Shown: positions 53,431 through 62,823, counted from the stretch's first letter. The stretch is DNA of 64,000 nucleotides from Vibrio spartinae (GCF_024347135.1 NZ_AP024908.1:310001-374000); one strand, 5' to 3'. The notes: generated from the letters alone by a model not told the origin. Made by a program: numbers and translations.

Positions 53431-53853
53431 ATGATACATAGCGCGAAAGAGTTTATTAGGTTAAGAGGTAGTAGTGAACCAGATGATTACATGAGGGCTG
53501 GTACTGAAGAAGCGCCTCTTGATGTTTGGATGGAAGTTATTGAAAAAAATAAAGATATGCGTGTGTGGGTCGCTAGGAATAGGGCTATTCCTACTGAAAT
53601 AATAAGGAAGTTAGCCTATGATAATGATGATCTGGTAAGACATGCTATAGCGTCAAAATATCCTTTAGAGGAGGAGCTTTATATTCTTTTCTCAAAAGAT
53701 CCAGATGAGGGAGTTAGAAATAGAATAGCGTGTAATAAAAGAACACCGAGTTATATATTAAAGGAAATGGCTGATAGTGATTCATCAGATTATATAAAAG
53801 AAAATGCTCTTGAAAAATATAATGAGCGCTTGAGAAAAGAACACTCCAAATAG
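53431..53853 (+). CDS. HEAT/armadillo-like immunity protein for the Rhs tip
   Basis: 140 residues, helical repeats of about 25-30 residues seen as MRVWVARNRAIPTEIIRKLAY, LVRHAIASKYPLEEELYILF and VRNRIACNKRTPSYILKEMA: three variant HEAT-like repeats with the V/R-N-x-A-x-N-xx-P pattern. It follows the toxin stop by 7 bases (an in-frame GTG at 53416 would overlap it) and is as AT-rich as the toxin tip. Proteins of this type serve as immunity partners in polymorphic toxin loci. Confidence 0.75.
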   Translation: MIHSAKEFIRLRGSSEPDDYMRAGTEEAPLDVWMEVIEKNKDMRVWVARNRAIPTEIIRKLAYDNDDLVRHAIASKYPLEEELYILFSKDPDEGVRNRIACNKRTPSYILKEMADSDSSDYIKENALEKYNERLRKEHSK

Positions 53854-53856
53854 ATG

Positions 53857-53885
53857 GAGACTGTTCTGTGTCATGTCCATTTTAT
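53857..53885 (-). mobile_element. Remnant IS256-type left end
   Basis: GAGACTGTTCTGTGTCATGT then CCATTTTA resembles the left end of the full IS copies (GAGACTGTTCATTATTCTGT..., CCATTTTTA), with 7 bases missing. It begins 3 bases after the immunity stop codon, 61 bases before the full copy at 53918. Confidence 0.65.
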
Positions 53886-53917
53886 AATAGGCAAAGGGGC
53901 GAATTAGCCCCCGAAGT

Positions 53918-55219
53918 GAGACTGTTCATTATTCTGTGTCACGCCCATTTTTATAAATCCAGATATGGAGTGAGTCGGCCTTCAAAGTGGATGCTGAGCT
54001 GAGACAGTGTCAGGTTCCAGTTCTGCACCGGATGTGTCCACTTTTCACTGGCTTTCAACATACCTGCATACAACAGCTTGAGCAAGCTGGTTTCATTAGC
54101 AAAACCGCCCTTGGTTTTGGTCAGTTTGCGGAACTGACGATGTACCGCCTCAACCGCATTGGTGGTGTAAATGGCTCTGCGAACCTGCTCGGGATATTTG
54201 AAATACACCGATAAGTTCTCCCATTTATTGCGCCATGACTGAATCACCAGCGGGTATTGTGGTCCCCATTTGGCTTCCAGCTCATCCAGCTCATGTTCGG
54301 CAGCTTTAAGGGTTGCCGCTTTATAAACACATTTTAAATCCGCCATAAACGCTTTCTGATTTTTGCTGGCGACATACTTCATCGAGTTACGGATTTGATG
54401 GATAACACAGAGTTGGACTTCAGTCTGCGGGTAAATGGTTTCAATCGCCTGAGGGAACCCTTTGAGGCCATCGACACAAGCAATACAAATATCTTTGACA
54501 CCGCGATTTTGTAAGTCGGTCAGGACACTGAGCCAGTAATGCGCGCCTTCGGCATCAGAAAGATAAATCCCCAGCAGCTCTTTTTTTCCTTCGATATTGA
54601 GTGCAAGGATGGTGTAAATGGCTTTGGAAACAAAGCGACCGTTTTCCTTGATTTTGTAGTGAACGGCATCGAGCCAGACGACCGGATAGACGGGGTCTAA
54701 ATCCCGCTCCTGCCATGCTCTGAGTTCAGGGATAAGACGGTCGGTGATGGCGTTAATCGTGCCATTGGAAACGCTGATACCATACATATCCAGCAGATAT
54801 TCCCGGATATGTTGATAGCTGTTGCCAAGGGCAAAGAGGGAGAGGACATTACATTCCATCTCATCGGTCAGTCGGGTCTGGTGCTTCTTGACAGTTTGCG
54901 GGTCAAAAGAGCCATTTCGGTCACGGGGCGTTTCAAGTTCAAATTCCCCGGATGAGGTTTTAACGGTTTTGCGGGATTTTCCATTTTTGCGATTGTCGGG
55001 CTCAGCTTCAAGGTGCTGTTCGATTTCAGCCCCGAGCGCGGCTTCAGAGATTTGCTTAATCAGCGGGGTGAGCAAACCGTCTTTGCCGTTGAGGCCCTGA
55101 CCGGATTGCAATGCTTTGGCAAAAGCTTGAATATCAATTTCGAATTTATCGTCAGACATAAGGTGTCATTTCCTTTTTGGTTCAGTTTAAAGAAATGACA
55201 CAGAAATTTGAACACTACC
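53918..55219 (-). mobile_element. IS256-family insertion sequence, copy 2 (1302 bp)
   Basis: Same ends and exact length as copy 1 at 32183. Flanks CCCGAAGT and GATGAAAC are not target duplications, which suggests recombination after insertion. It lies between the Rhs-immunity pair and the ABC-3C operon. Confidence 0.93.
53951..55159 (-). CDS. IS256-family transposase, copy 2
   Basis: 402 residues, full length, DDE motifs as in copy 1, with a few substitutions (KQISEAAL, MECNV). Probably active. Confidence 0.96.
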   Translation of the reverse strand: MSDDKFEIDIQAFAKALQSGQGLNGKDGLLTPLIKQISEAALGAEIEQHLEAEPDNRKNGKSRKTVKTSSGEFELETPRDRNGSFDPQTVKKHQTRLTDEMECNVLSLFALGNSYQHIREYLLDMYGISVSNGTINAITDRLIPELRAWQERDLDPVYPVVWLDAVHYKIKENGRFVSKAIYTILALNIEGKKELLGIYLSDAEGAHYWLSVLTDLQNRGVKDICIACVDGLKGFPQAIETIYPQTEVQLCVIHQIRNSMKYVASKNQKAFMADLKCVYKAATLKAAEHELDELEAKWGPQYPLVIQSWRNKWENLSVYFKYPEQVRRAIYTTNAVEAVHRQFRKLTKTKGGFANETSLLKLLYAGMLKASEKWTHPVQNWNLTLSQLSIHFEGRLTPYLDL

Positions 55220-55390
55220 GATGAAACACACAGCCCGGACCGATTTTTTATTGGGCGCTATTATCATTGACACGGCGAATTTCTATTTCCGCGGCATGTG
55301 TATGGCTATTAATCACCGAATTTAGTTAACTCATCACGAAAAAATGGCAAGCAGATAGAATTGCCTACCATCTATAATTAAATCAGATAT

Positions 55391-57211
55391 CTAGTTAATC
55401 AACCCATAGTCATCAACCAGTTCACGATCAACAAGTTTAAAGTTCGAAAGCTTTAAGTTTAGCCAATGTGCTTCATGGATGTGTTCCATCAAAATGACCT
55501 GAATACCTCCCTTATCTTTCATTTTTTCTACGTACATATTAATCTCCCTCAATGCTAGATCTAGACTTGCGATATCATCCTCGTTTTCTAACGTATAGGG
55601 AGTGCTTACCTGATCAAAAACTAAGAAATGTGCAAGCCAAGGGACTGAGTTCTCTCTTGCTACTTTATGCAGCGCCATGAAGTAAGACAAATGTAAGTAC
55701 AAGTAATTAGATGCACTACCGATATCAATCATCTTCTCGATAGCTTCTCCTTCATTGAGAACTAGATTAATAGCACGCTCTTTTTCTAAAAATACAGCTT
55801 GGCTATTTTCATACCCTTTGAGTTTCAGTCGACTTAAATGCAGGTTGATATATCTGTTGAGTTTACCCATAACAAATTCACGCTTAGACTCGATATTTTG
55901 AACATGACCACTTAAATCTTCAATTTTTTTGTCAATTTCGGAAAGCTTTTCTTTGTAATCAATCGGAATCGAACGTTCCGAGAAAAGCTCTACTTTCACA
56001 GATAACTTTCCTTGATACCTATATATATCTTTAGGAGAAGATAGCGACTTGTTAGTAGACTTAAGCTTACTAATCTTTGCCTTTAGATCGTCCAACTCTT
56101 TCTGCAAAGCTTTAGCTTTGGAATTTACATCAACATATAACGGTGATTTCTTTCTTGTCTTCCAACTATCTTTTACTGCTGATAATTGTTCTTCTAACGC
56201 AAGCAAGAGAGTGCTTGTGTTAGTGCCCGGAAGTGTCTCTCGATACCTATCGAGAATGTATTTAATTGGAAGGATGGAGTCATCACTTTCCTTTAGAAGA
56301 GATTGGTACTTGCTAAAATCTTCATTGAACCGTTTAAACTGTTGTAATTTCCGATTTAACTCTAGCTGTTTAGACTCAAGGTCTTTGAGTTGGATATCCG
56401 CTTTGCTAAATTCTTCAATATTTGATTCGGCTATCGACTTTAAACTGCTTAGAGTATCTTTAATATATTCACTAGGTTTGTCGAGAAGCCCAAGTGAAAT
56501 TGCTTCCTGTTCTAGTTGCTCTACATCTTCTTGAAAATGAAGCTGCTTATTCTGCATCACTTCAGAGCGTTGCTCTAAGCTTAATCGGTTCCTTTTGAGC
56601 TTCTCAAGGCGTTCAGTTATTATTGCACCTTCGCTATCAACAACACCTAACGCCATACGAAATGTTCGCTCAATACGTTCTATCGTTTTTAGATCTTCAG
56701 GTTTGTTATATAAATAACCTGGTGCAACAAGAGCATTTTGATCTTGATAGCAATAGCTCAAAAAACTACGAAATGATACTTTAGAACCTGCCTTTATGGT
56801 TCTGCCCCCATAAGGGACTTTCAATTCACCATCCAAGCCGAAAGACTTATCTAGCACTTTTTTTAGCGTATCAACTTTCATATTATTATATGGGATTTCT
56901 GGAATTAGGCCTTGATCTGAAAAATATCCTTCCGTAGTTTCACCTATATGGTAGGCAGGCCTCGCAATAGTTATATCACCATTACGTGTCTGTAATCTAA
57001 GCCCATACCAAGAGGACTTTTCGTCAATATTATGCTTGGATATACCGTCCGCCTTTGAAGATAGCAAGCAGTAGTCAATAATGTGAAGAATTGATGATTT
57101 ACCTTTACCTGACTCACCTGTAATAACATTCACTGAGTTAGGATAAAGTTCAAGATTACGGAGTTTACCACTTTTTTGCCAGATTAATATATTTTTTATT
57201 TGAATGGTCAT
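55391..57211 (-). CDS. ABC-3C system ATPase (DUF3732-type SMC/Rad50-like)
   Basis: 606 residues. Walker A GESGKGKSS (about residues 33-41), a central coiled coil (about 190-430), and a C-terminal Walker B region reading HFLVFDQVSTPYT where DUF3732 proteins have the D-Q in place of D-E, then VILMEHIHEAHW. This is the ATPase of ABC three-component conflict systems. It is the last gene of a three-gene operon; its start overlaps the stop of the middle component by four bases (ATGA). Expected to sense or load on invader DNA/replication and license the nuclease partner. GC content is clearly lower than in the chromosomal neighbours. Confidence 0.85.
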   Translation of the reverse strand: MTIQIKNILIWQKSGKLRNLELYPNSVNVITGESGKGKSSILHIIDYCLLSSKADGISKHNIDEKSSWYGLRLQTRNGDITIARPAYHIGETTEGYFSDQGLIPEIPYNNMKVDTLKKVLDKSFGLDGELKVPYGGRTIKAGSKVSFRSFLSYCYQDQNALVAPGYLYNKPEDLKTIERIERTFRMALGVVDSEGAIITERLEKLKRNRLSLEQRSEVMQNKQLHFQEDVEQLEQEAISLGLLDKPSEYIKDTLSSLKSIAESNIEEFSKADIQLKDLESKQLELNRKLQQFKRFNEDFSKYQSLLKESDDSILPIKYILDRYRETLPGTNTSTLLLALEEQLSAVKDSWKTRKKSPLYVDVNSKAKALQKELDDLKAKISKLKSTNKSLSSPKDIYRYQGKLSVKVELFSERSIPIDYKEKLSEIDKKIEDLSGHVQNIESKREFVMGKLNRYINLHLSRLKLKGYENSQAVFLEKERAINLVLNEGEAIEKMIDIGSASNYLYLHLSYFMALHKVARENSVPWLAHFLVFDQVSTPYTLENEDDIASLDLALREINMYVEKMKDKGGIQVILMEHIHEAHWLNLKLSNFKLVDRELVDDYGLIN

Positions 57212-57651
57212 ATTTTCAATCTCAATAAAGAGTATAATTCTTCAGGTTCTATAGTTAGAATTTTTGACAAGTTTTTTGATGCTAAAATAATTTCATTAAC
57301 TTTTTTTCCTAAATATTCATCTAAGCTATCTGTATGGTTTGTGTATGTCAGGGTGCCATCTTCAATAGAAAAAAAACCAAGCTCTTTTCCCATTAGGATT
57401 GCATTTGTTGTTATTATTAAATAGTCAGTGAACTTTTCATTAAATCCAATGAAATAATCACTTTTCGAAGTTATCAATTCTTGTGCAGATAGAATGGATG
57501 TGCTTTTTCGCTTTAGATAATTTCTGATTTTTTTATCAAAAACCAAAGGAATTATTAAGTATGCATTAGCTACATTTAATGAACCAAGATAAGACAGCAC
57601 TGATTGTATTGCTAACAACCCAGTAGCTTCATTATTTAACACACTATTCAT
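57208..57651 (-). CDS. ABC-3C middle component
   Basis: 147 residues, soluble and helical (NNEATGLLAIQSVLSYLGSL, then NAYLIIPLVFDKKIRNYL). The position between nuclease and DUF3732 ATPase, size and four-base overlaps on both sides fit the middle component of ABC three-component systems, which links ATPase and effector. Low GC. Sequence similarity to a particular middle-component family could not be checked. Confidence 0.75.
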   Translation of the reverse strand: MNSVLNNEATGLLAIQSVLSYLGSLNVANAYLIIPLVFDKKIRNYLKRKSTSILSAQELITSKSDYFIGFNEKFTDYLIITTNAILMGKELGFFSIEDGTLTYTNHTDSLDEYLGKKVNEIILASKNLSKILTIEPEELYSLLRLKI

Positions 57652-58850
57652 TTAGTTCCACCGTAGATTTTTTCCCAATCTTTTCGCCAACCAATCCAAC
57701 GAAAATCAGATAACTCCATACCTTTTCCTATCACCATCGGCTTCGCTAAGACGGAGTTAGACACAACCAAATTTGTACCTTCCAAACTATACAAACAATT
57801 TCTAGCAAGAACCTTGTGATTTTGCTCATTACTAATATCTTGTCCGTTATAATTCTGTTTATGCAGAGTTCGCCAAGATGAATATAATTCTTCATTTACC
57901 GCTTCATCTTCTGTCGTACTAAAATCTCCTTCAGAAATAATTTTCTGAATGAACATAGAAGTAGCGGCATATTCCATTGCATATTCAATAATATCATCAC
58001 TATCTATGTTTATATCTTCTAGCTGTTTGGCAAATACTCCATTTCTAGGATTTATATTATTTATATTTTTAAACCTATGATAGCTCGAAAAATCAATTTT
58101 TCTGTCTTGAGATAGTTTAATAATTCGGTCGAACTGAAATTCTTTTCTAAATATATCAAAGTCAATTTTTATTTTATTTCCATCTTTAATTAATTCATAT
58201 TTCTTTTTCCTATAGACACCAATGAGTTGATAAACAACATCTAATGACTTATTTTTGTCAATTGAGAAGTGCTCAACTTTATTTCTCAGTCTTTCAAAAA
58301 TATCATTAATAGAGAATACAAAGGTAATCTTGCTAAATAGTGTGCCTTTTTGTTCTAGTGTCAAACTGTAAATATGATCAACGTATTTTTTTACAGGGTT
58401 GTCTGCTGCACTTTTATTTTTAGTAGATTCTTTTTTATCTATATCATTCTTGATTAAGGTGATCGTATTTTCGATTTTAAATAAATCAATGTCAGTTTTA
58501 TCTAACTGATCAACAAAACCTTCTCTCATAGTTTTCTTTTTATTTGTGAAAAAGATAAGTTGAATATCATCACCTGAAATTTGTTCAAGAGCCTTGCTCC
58601 AGTTGTAAAGGGTTTTCCATAGGTCTAAGTCTCTATTTGTTACAGATTCAGCATCATCAACAGAATGCTTAACTTGGATTAAGGCTTTTCCACCGTGAAT
58701 TTTCTCGTGATGCACATCATCTAAAACTTCAAGGCCAACAATTTCTCCTTTTTTCATATCAATGAGATATTCGAGACATACAAGATCTTGGTAGTCGAAA
58801 CCCAGCTGACTTTTATCAGCGGCTACCTGTTCAAAAAAATCATCTGACAT
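57648..58850 (-). CDS. ABC-3C effector with PD-(D/E)xK-type dsDNA nuclease domain (DUF4297/Cap4-like)
   Basis: About 400 residues. The N-terminal GFDYQDLVCLEYLIDMKKGE, then EVLDDVHHEK and ALIQVKHS (about residues 15-65) follow the GF-YQ, E/D and Q-x-K pattern of the DUF4297-like dsDNA endonucleases used as effectors in CBASS (Cap4) and ABC-3C systems. The remaining about 330 residues are helical and probably hold the part that binds the middle component and ATPase. ATG at 58850 with GAGG upstream. First gene of the operon; the stop overlaps the next start (ATGA). Confidence 0.78.
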   Translation of the reverse strand: MSDDFFEQVAADKSQLGFDYQDLVCLEYLIDMKKGEIVGLEVLDDVHHEKIHGGKALIQVKHSVDDAESVTNRDLDLWKTLYNWSKALEQISGDDIQLIFFTNKKKTMREGFVDQLDKTDIDLFKIENTITLIKNDIDKKESTKNKSAADNPVKKYVDHIYSLTLEQKGTLFSKITFVFSINDIFERLRNKVEHFSIDKNKSLDVVYQLIGVYRKKKYELIKDGNKIKIDFDIFRKEFQFDRIIKLSQDRKIDFSSYHRFKNINNINPRNGVFAKQLEDINIDSDDIIEYAMEYAATSMFIQKIISEGDFSTTEDEAVNEELYSSWRTLHKQNYNGQDISNEQNHKVLARNCLYSLEGTNLVVSNSVLAKPMVIGKGMELSDFRWIGWRKDWEKIYGGTK

Positions 58851-59022
58851 CAAAGCCTCAACAGCGTCTATTTATAGGGGTGAGTATATCTATCACACTC
58901 TCTGTGCAAAAATATAATCGCTTTAAACATACTATTAAAGATGCATATTACCTATAAAAAAATCTATAAAAGCTGAGTTCTATCAACAAAGTGTTGTCGT
59001 TGCCCCGACTAAAACGGACAGT
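58851..59022. other. Promoter region of the ABC-3C operon
   Basis: AT-rich leader of the leftward operon. No operator recognised. It joins the IS3 remnant at 59023. Confidence 0.4.
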
Positions 59023-59185
59023 TTAAATCACCACTTTAAGCGCTCGGTACTCTCTCGGTGACATCATTTTCAATCCGCTGTGTGAATGATAGATTCTGCG
59101 AGCTTAACAAGTACCGTTGTTGCATCCGGGCAGTCGTTCATCCGTTTACCGAAGATATTCAGTGACAGCCCCACGTTGTCCCAAA
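59023..59185 (-). pseudogene. IS3-family transposase C-terminal remnant
   Basis: On the minus strand the frame ending at 59023 reads HSGLKMMSPREYRALKVVI, the usual C-terminus of IS3-family OrfB transposases; upstream, in other frames, a degenerate DNVGLSLNIFGKRMND resembles the WDN-E-FF-xLK motif. Only about 55 codons remain and they are frameshifted. Confidence 0.8.
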
Positions 59186-59231
59186 TAGCTAGTCCCAATT
59201 ACCCAGACCCAAGCACCCTAAGTTCAAGCCA

Positions 59232-60110
59232 CTAGGGTGCGATCCGCCCCCGACAAACCTGCTCTACCATCTCCCGCAATTTATCCACTTCACTTTGTAA
59301 ATATGTCAGCTCTTCTGCGGTGATCTCAAAATGCTCAGAATAACGAGCATCAATGTAGGCGCGTTTGAGGCGCTGGAAGCTACGGCGGTGGAATTTGTTG
59401 TCCATCGGGAATAGATCGGCAAAGGCCGGATCTTGCTGGGCACACATCGAGCGCAGGCTTTCAATATTATGGGTTTTCGGCAGATAGTTGGTACACACCA
59501 ATAGGGTGCAGGCGAACAGGCGTTCGGCTGCTTGGTGTAATTGAAATGCTGAATTACTAAGCCAGTTTTTAACTAAAAGATCTTGGGAAATACTGAAAAA
59601 CTGGATCGCATTTTCAAACCAAATTGAATAATGCTTACTGGCAATTGCCACTCGCTCTGACTCACTTAAATTCCCCGGCATGGGCAGTTCCCGTTTATCG
59701 GCGCTGAACAGTTCAATGCCCTGTTCTCGAATATCTTTAAAGAAGTAGTGACCTTGCTGGAGCTGCTGATGGATTTCATTGAGCGTGTGGACGATCAAGC
59801 CGAGTGGGGCAGAGGTGACGCGACGCGCGATCTGCTCTTCGGCGCTGTGCCACACCGCGTACTCTTCGACCAATGCCGAGCGGTTGACGATCACCAGAAT
59901 ATCGTAGTCGCTGATATAACCGTTGGGTCGGTCGCTAACCCATGTGCCTTTGGCATAGCTGCCGAACAGGATAATTTTAAGGATCCGAAACTCAGCCTTA
60001 CTGCCATTTTTGTTGCGTAAGAAATCATCCAGCGTATCGCGTAATACGGTGGTGATGGTGTGAAGTTCTTGTTGCTTCCGCTCCGGGAGGTGGTCGAGTG
60101 CTGTTTTCAT
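59232..60110 (-). CDS. Nucleotidyltransferase (MNT-type) fused to a HEPN domain
   Basis: 292 residues. N-terminal nucleotidyltransferase: IILFGSYAKGTWVSD then YISDYDILVIV gives the GS...D-x-D active site (about residues 48-75). C-terminal HEPN domain (about 160-285): HQAAERLFACTLLVCTNYLPKTHNIESL and RAYIDARYSEHF. Separate MNT and HEPN genes form toxin-antitoxin pairs in which MNT AMPylates the HEPN RNase; here both are on one chain, as in many stand-alone bacterial proteins. The region next to ABC-3C makes a defence role possible, but a housekeeping role is not excluded. Confidence 0.83.
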   Translation of the reverse strand: MKTALDHLPERKQQELHTITTVLRDTLDDFLRNKNGSKAEFRILKIILFGSYAKGTWVSDRPNGYISDYDILVIVNRSALVEEYAVWHSAEEQIARRVTSAPLGLIVHTLNEIHQQLQQGHYFFKDIREQGIELFSADKRELPMPGNLSESERVAIASKHYSIWFENAIQFFSISQDLLVKNWLSNSAFQLHQAAERLFACTLLVCTNYLPKTHNIESLRSMCAQQDPAFADLFPMDNKFHRRSFQRLKRAYIDARYSEHFEITAEELTYLQSEVDKLREMVEQVCRGRIAP

Positions 60111-60211
60111 CGCGGTTATCCTACTATGAGCCGTGGGTAAAACAAACCGTTACCGCGTCGGGCGGGGTTGTTTTTGCTGATGAGTTTTTGCTGAACATTG
60201 CCAGTTTTATC

Positions 60212-60335
60212 ATGATGATACCTTGCTGTGATTCAATGCTGGTATCGTGAGCGATTTTGTTGGCAGTGGCGAGGCACGCAGAACCACTTTGCGACACAAT
60301 TCAGGAAAACTCATACTTTTCTAATGCTTGTGAGG
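60212..60335 (+). repeat. Diverged copy of the rhs leader
   Basis: CTTGCTGTGATTCAATGCTGG, ACTTTGCGACACAAT and CATACTTTT occur in the same order and spacing as before the rhs start at 48681, but no rhs gene follows. It is probably the trace of a lost or rearranged rhs gene and marks the right border of the accessory region. Confidence 0.6.
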
Positions 60336-60395
60336 GATATATTGCGCGGGCACTGTACAGTAACAACATCGGCTTTAACCTGCGCCAATCATCAC

Positions 60396-60430
60396 GAAGG
60401 GGGATCAGCATGTCATGCTGATCCCCCTTC
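60396..60430. terminator. Strong hairpin downstream of the GH3 gene
   Basis: 17-bp perfect arms (GAAGGGGGATCAGCATG / CATGCTGATCCCCCTTC) around a one-base centre, 36 bases after the GH3 stop codon. Weak T content on both sides; likely a transcription end or mRNA-protecting hairpin. Confidence 0.65.
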
Positions 60431-60465
60431 TTCTTGCTGTCAAATGTCCGAAGCCAGAATATGGC

Positions 60466-62823
60466 TTATTCTACCGTGACATCACAGACCATGTGCCATG
60501 CTTGCGGCAGCACTTTTTTACCGCCGCTGACGTGGATGGTATGACGCGATTCAATCGCTTGTGAAGAACGACCAATCATCAGCTCAAACTCGCCGCCTTC
60601 GACAACGCGCTGGTTGGACGTGTCGGTAAAATTCAGCATATCCACCGGTAAATGGAAGGTGACGGTTTTCTGTTCTCCGGCTTTCAGGAAAACCTTTTTA
60701 AAGCCTTTCAGCTCTTTGACCGGACGCACCACCGAACAGACTTTATCCCGCACATATAATTGCACAACCTCTGCGCCGTCACGTTCACCGCTGTTGGTAA
60801 TCATCACCGAAAGTGCGACTGACTCATCAAAATCATATTCGGTTTTGGCAAGTGTCGCGTGAGTGTAGTCGAAGTGGGTGTAACTGAGCCCAAAGCCGAA
60901 GTTGAACTGGGAACCGAAGTGGAATGCGATCGGTGTGCCGGAGCTTTTCAGCTTATGGTTGTAGAAGTAGGGGACAGCACCGATATTTTTCGGGATCGAC
61001 ACCGTCAGGCGACCACTTGGGTTGATCACGCCCGTCAGCATATCTGCGATGGCGTCGGCACCGCCTTGTCCCGGCTCCCAACCATAGACAATCGCAGCGG
61101 CTTCGTCTTCAGCGCGTCCCAAATGGTATGGCCGGCCACCGGTTACGAGAACCACGACGGGTTTACCGCGATCCAATGCTGCATCGAGCAGTTGTTGCTG
61201 GACGCCCGGCAGGTTGAGCGAGTCCGCATCCGAGCCTTCGCCGATAGTTCCGGTTTGGAACAACCCAGCCAGATCGCCGACGCAGACAACCGCGACATCA
61301 GCGTCATCAATGATCGAGACTGACGATGCAATTGCAGATGTATCCAGACTGACGGGTGAGACTTTGTCTTGTGTCACCGCGATATCCACATCACCGGGGA
61401 ATACCGGTGCGCCGCTTTCACGCTTGGTGAGAATGTCACACCCTTTTTGATAACCCACGAGATTAACCCGTTCCGCTAAGGCTGCTTTGATCGATTTAGC
61501 CACTCGTTCGCTGGCATTGACACCGGCCCAAATGAGATGGACGGGGAAGCTATAACCAGAAAGCAGCGCCAAAGGATCATCGGCAGTCGGGCCAATCAGG
61601 GCGACTTTGCTCTGGTTAGACAGCGGGAGATGACCGTCATTTTTCAGCAATACAATTGATTCCGCCGCTGCTTGGTAAGCCAGTTTTTCACTCACTTCAT
61701 TATGCAGTGCTTCGGTCGGAACCGGGGTATAAGGGTTTTCAAACAAACCGAGTTCAAATTTGACGGATAAAATACGGGCAACGATTTCGTTAATTTTTTC
61801 TTCTGTAATCAAACCGCGTTCGATGGCTTGGGTGAGGTAAATTGCACAGGTGTCGTCCGGTAATTCAACATCAAGCCCGGCGTTAAAGGATTGTGCTGCC
61901 GCATCGACGCGGTCTGTCGCGGTGGCGTGATGTTCGCTCAGCAGTTCAACACCGCCGTAGTCAGCCACGACTAAGCCGTCAAAGCCCCATTGGTGGCGCA
62001 GAATTTCAGTTAACAAGTGGGCTGAGCTATGACAAGGTTCCCCATCAATATCGTGATAAGCCGGCATGACAGAACCGGCTTTGCCGAGTTTGACCGCCAT
62101 TTCAAATGGCAACAGAAAGGTATCATTGAGCGTTTTAAAACCGAGATTGACTGGCGCATGATTCCGCGCGCCTTCACTGGCAGAGTGACCGACATAGTGT
62201 TTCAGGGTGGCAATGAAATCCCGGTCTTTGCCTTGTAATCCTTTGACATAGCTGGTGGCCATGATGCCGACTAGGTAAGGGTCTTCGGCTAAAGTCTCTT
62301 CGGTACGCCCCCAGCGCACATCGCGAGATACATCCAACACGGGGGACAACCCTTGTTTGGCGCCGATTGCTCTTGCCTGACGGCTGATGTCTTGTGCGAC
62401 CTGTTCGATCAACTCCGGGTGCCACGTATGACCATAATTGATCGACGCGGGATACAGGGTGGCATCTTTGGCCATCAGACCGACGAGACATTCCTCATGA
62501 GCAATCGCAGGGATACCCAATCGGGTTTGTTCGACAAGATATTTTTGGAGTTGATTGAGTGCTTTGACGCCAGTCACGGGATCAACAATATGCGTGCCGA
62601 GAGGACGCGTGATCTGTCCCAGACCATGCATGAGCTTTTCTTTGACGGAACGCGAAACCGTCTGATTCGAGAATTCCAGTTCACGTTCTTGGTGATCGCC
62701 CTGTTCGTCGAGTATCAGCCATTGTGCGCCTAACTGCGCGATTTTTTCTTCGATTGTCATCTGTGACAGTAGGTCATGAACACGTTCAGACGTTGTGTAG
62801 CTCGCATCTTGGTATATTGACAT
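60466..62823 (-). CDS. GH3 family beta-glucosidase
   Basis: 785 residues from the ATG at 62823 (AGGAAC upstream; an earlier in-frame start gives a non-conserved N-terminus). N-terminal TIM barrel with FIATLKHYVGHSASEG and the nucleophile region GLVVADYGGVELL (Asp, about residue 275), an alpha/beta sandwich (GEGSDADSLNLPG), and a C-terminal fibronectin III-like domain (VVRPVKELKGFKKVFLKAGE). No signal peptide, so cytoplasmic. It hydrolyses beta-glucosides or oligoglucans. Divergent to it is a secreted GH16 endo-glucanase, so laminari-oligosaccharides are the likely substrates. Confidence 0.92.
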   Translation of the reverse strand: MSIYQDASYTTSERVHDLLSQMTIEEKIAQLGAQWLILDEQGDHQERELEFSNQTVSRSVKEKLMHGLGQITRPLGTHIVDPVTGVKALNQLQKYLVEQTRLGIPAIAHEECLVGLMAKDATLYPASINYGHTWHPELIEQVAQDISRQARAIGAKQGLSPVLDVSRDVRWGRTEETLAEDPYLVGIMATSYVKGLQGKDRDFIATLKHYVGHSASEGARNHAPVNLGFKTLNDTFLLPFEMAVKLGKAGSVMPAYHDIDGEPCHSSAHLLTEILRHQWGFDGLVVADYGGVELLSEHHATATDRVDAAAQSFNAGLDVELPDDTCAIYLTQAIERGLITEEKINEIVARILSVKFELGLFENPYTPVPTEALHNEVSEKLAYQAAAESIVLLKNDGHLPLSNQSKVALIGPTADDPLALLSGYSFPVHLIWAGVNASERVAKSIKAALAERVNLVGYQKGCDILTKRESGAPVFPGDVDIAVTQDKVSPVSLDTSAIASSVSIIDDADVAVVCVGDLAGLFQTGTIGEGSDADSLNLPGVQQQLLDAALDRGKPVVVLVTGGRPYHLGRAEDEAAAIVYGWEPGQGGADAIADMLTGVINPSGRLTVSIPKNIGAVPYFYNHKLKSSGTPIAFHFGSQFNFGFGLSYTHFDYTHATLAKTEYDFDESVALSVMITNSGERDGAEVVQLYVRDKVCSVVRPVKELKGFKKVFLKAGEQKTVTFHLPVDMLNFTDTSNQRVVEGGEFELMIGRSSQAIESRHTIHVSGGKKVLPQAWHMVCDVTVE

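Noticed and set aside
25526..60335. Prophage or integrative element with integrase
   Set aside because: No integrase, capsid, replication or conjugation genes are present; the contents are toxin, defence and IS genes only.
60228..60479. An 83-codon frame after the MNT-HEPN gene
   Set aside because: It lies in the diverged rhs leader and the hairpin after the GH3 gene; low-quality composition.
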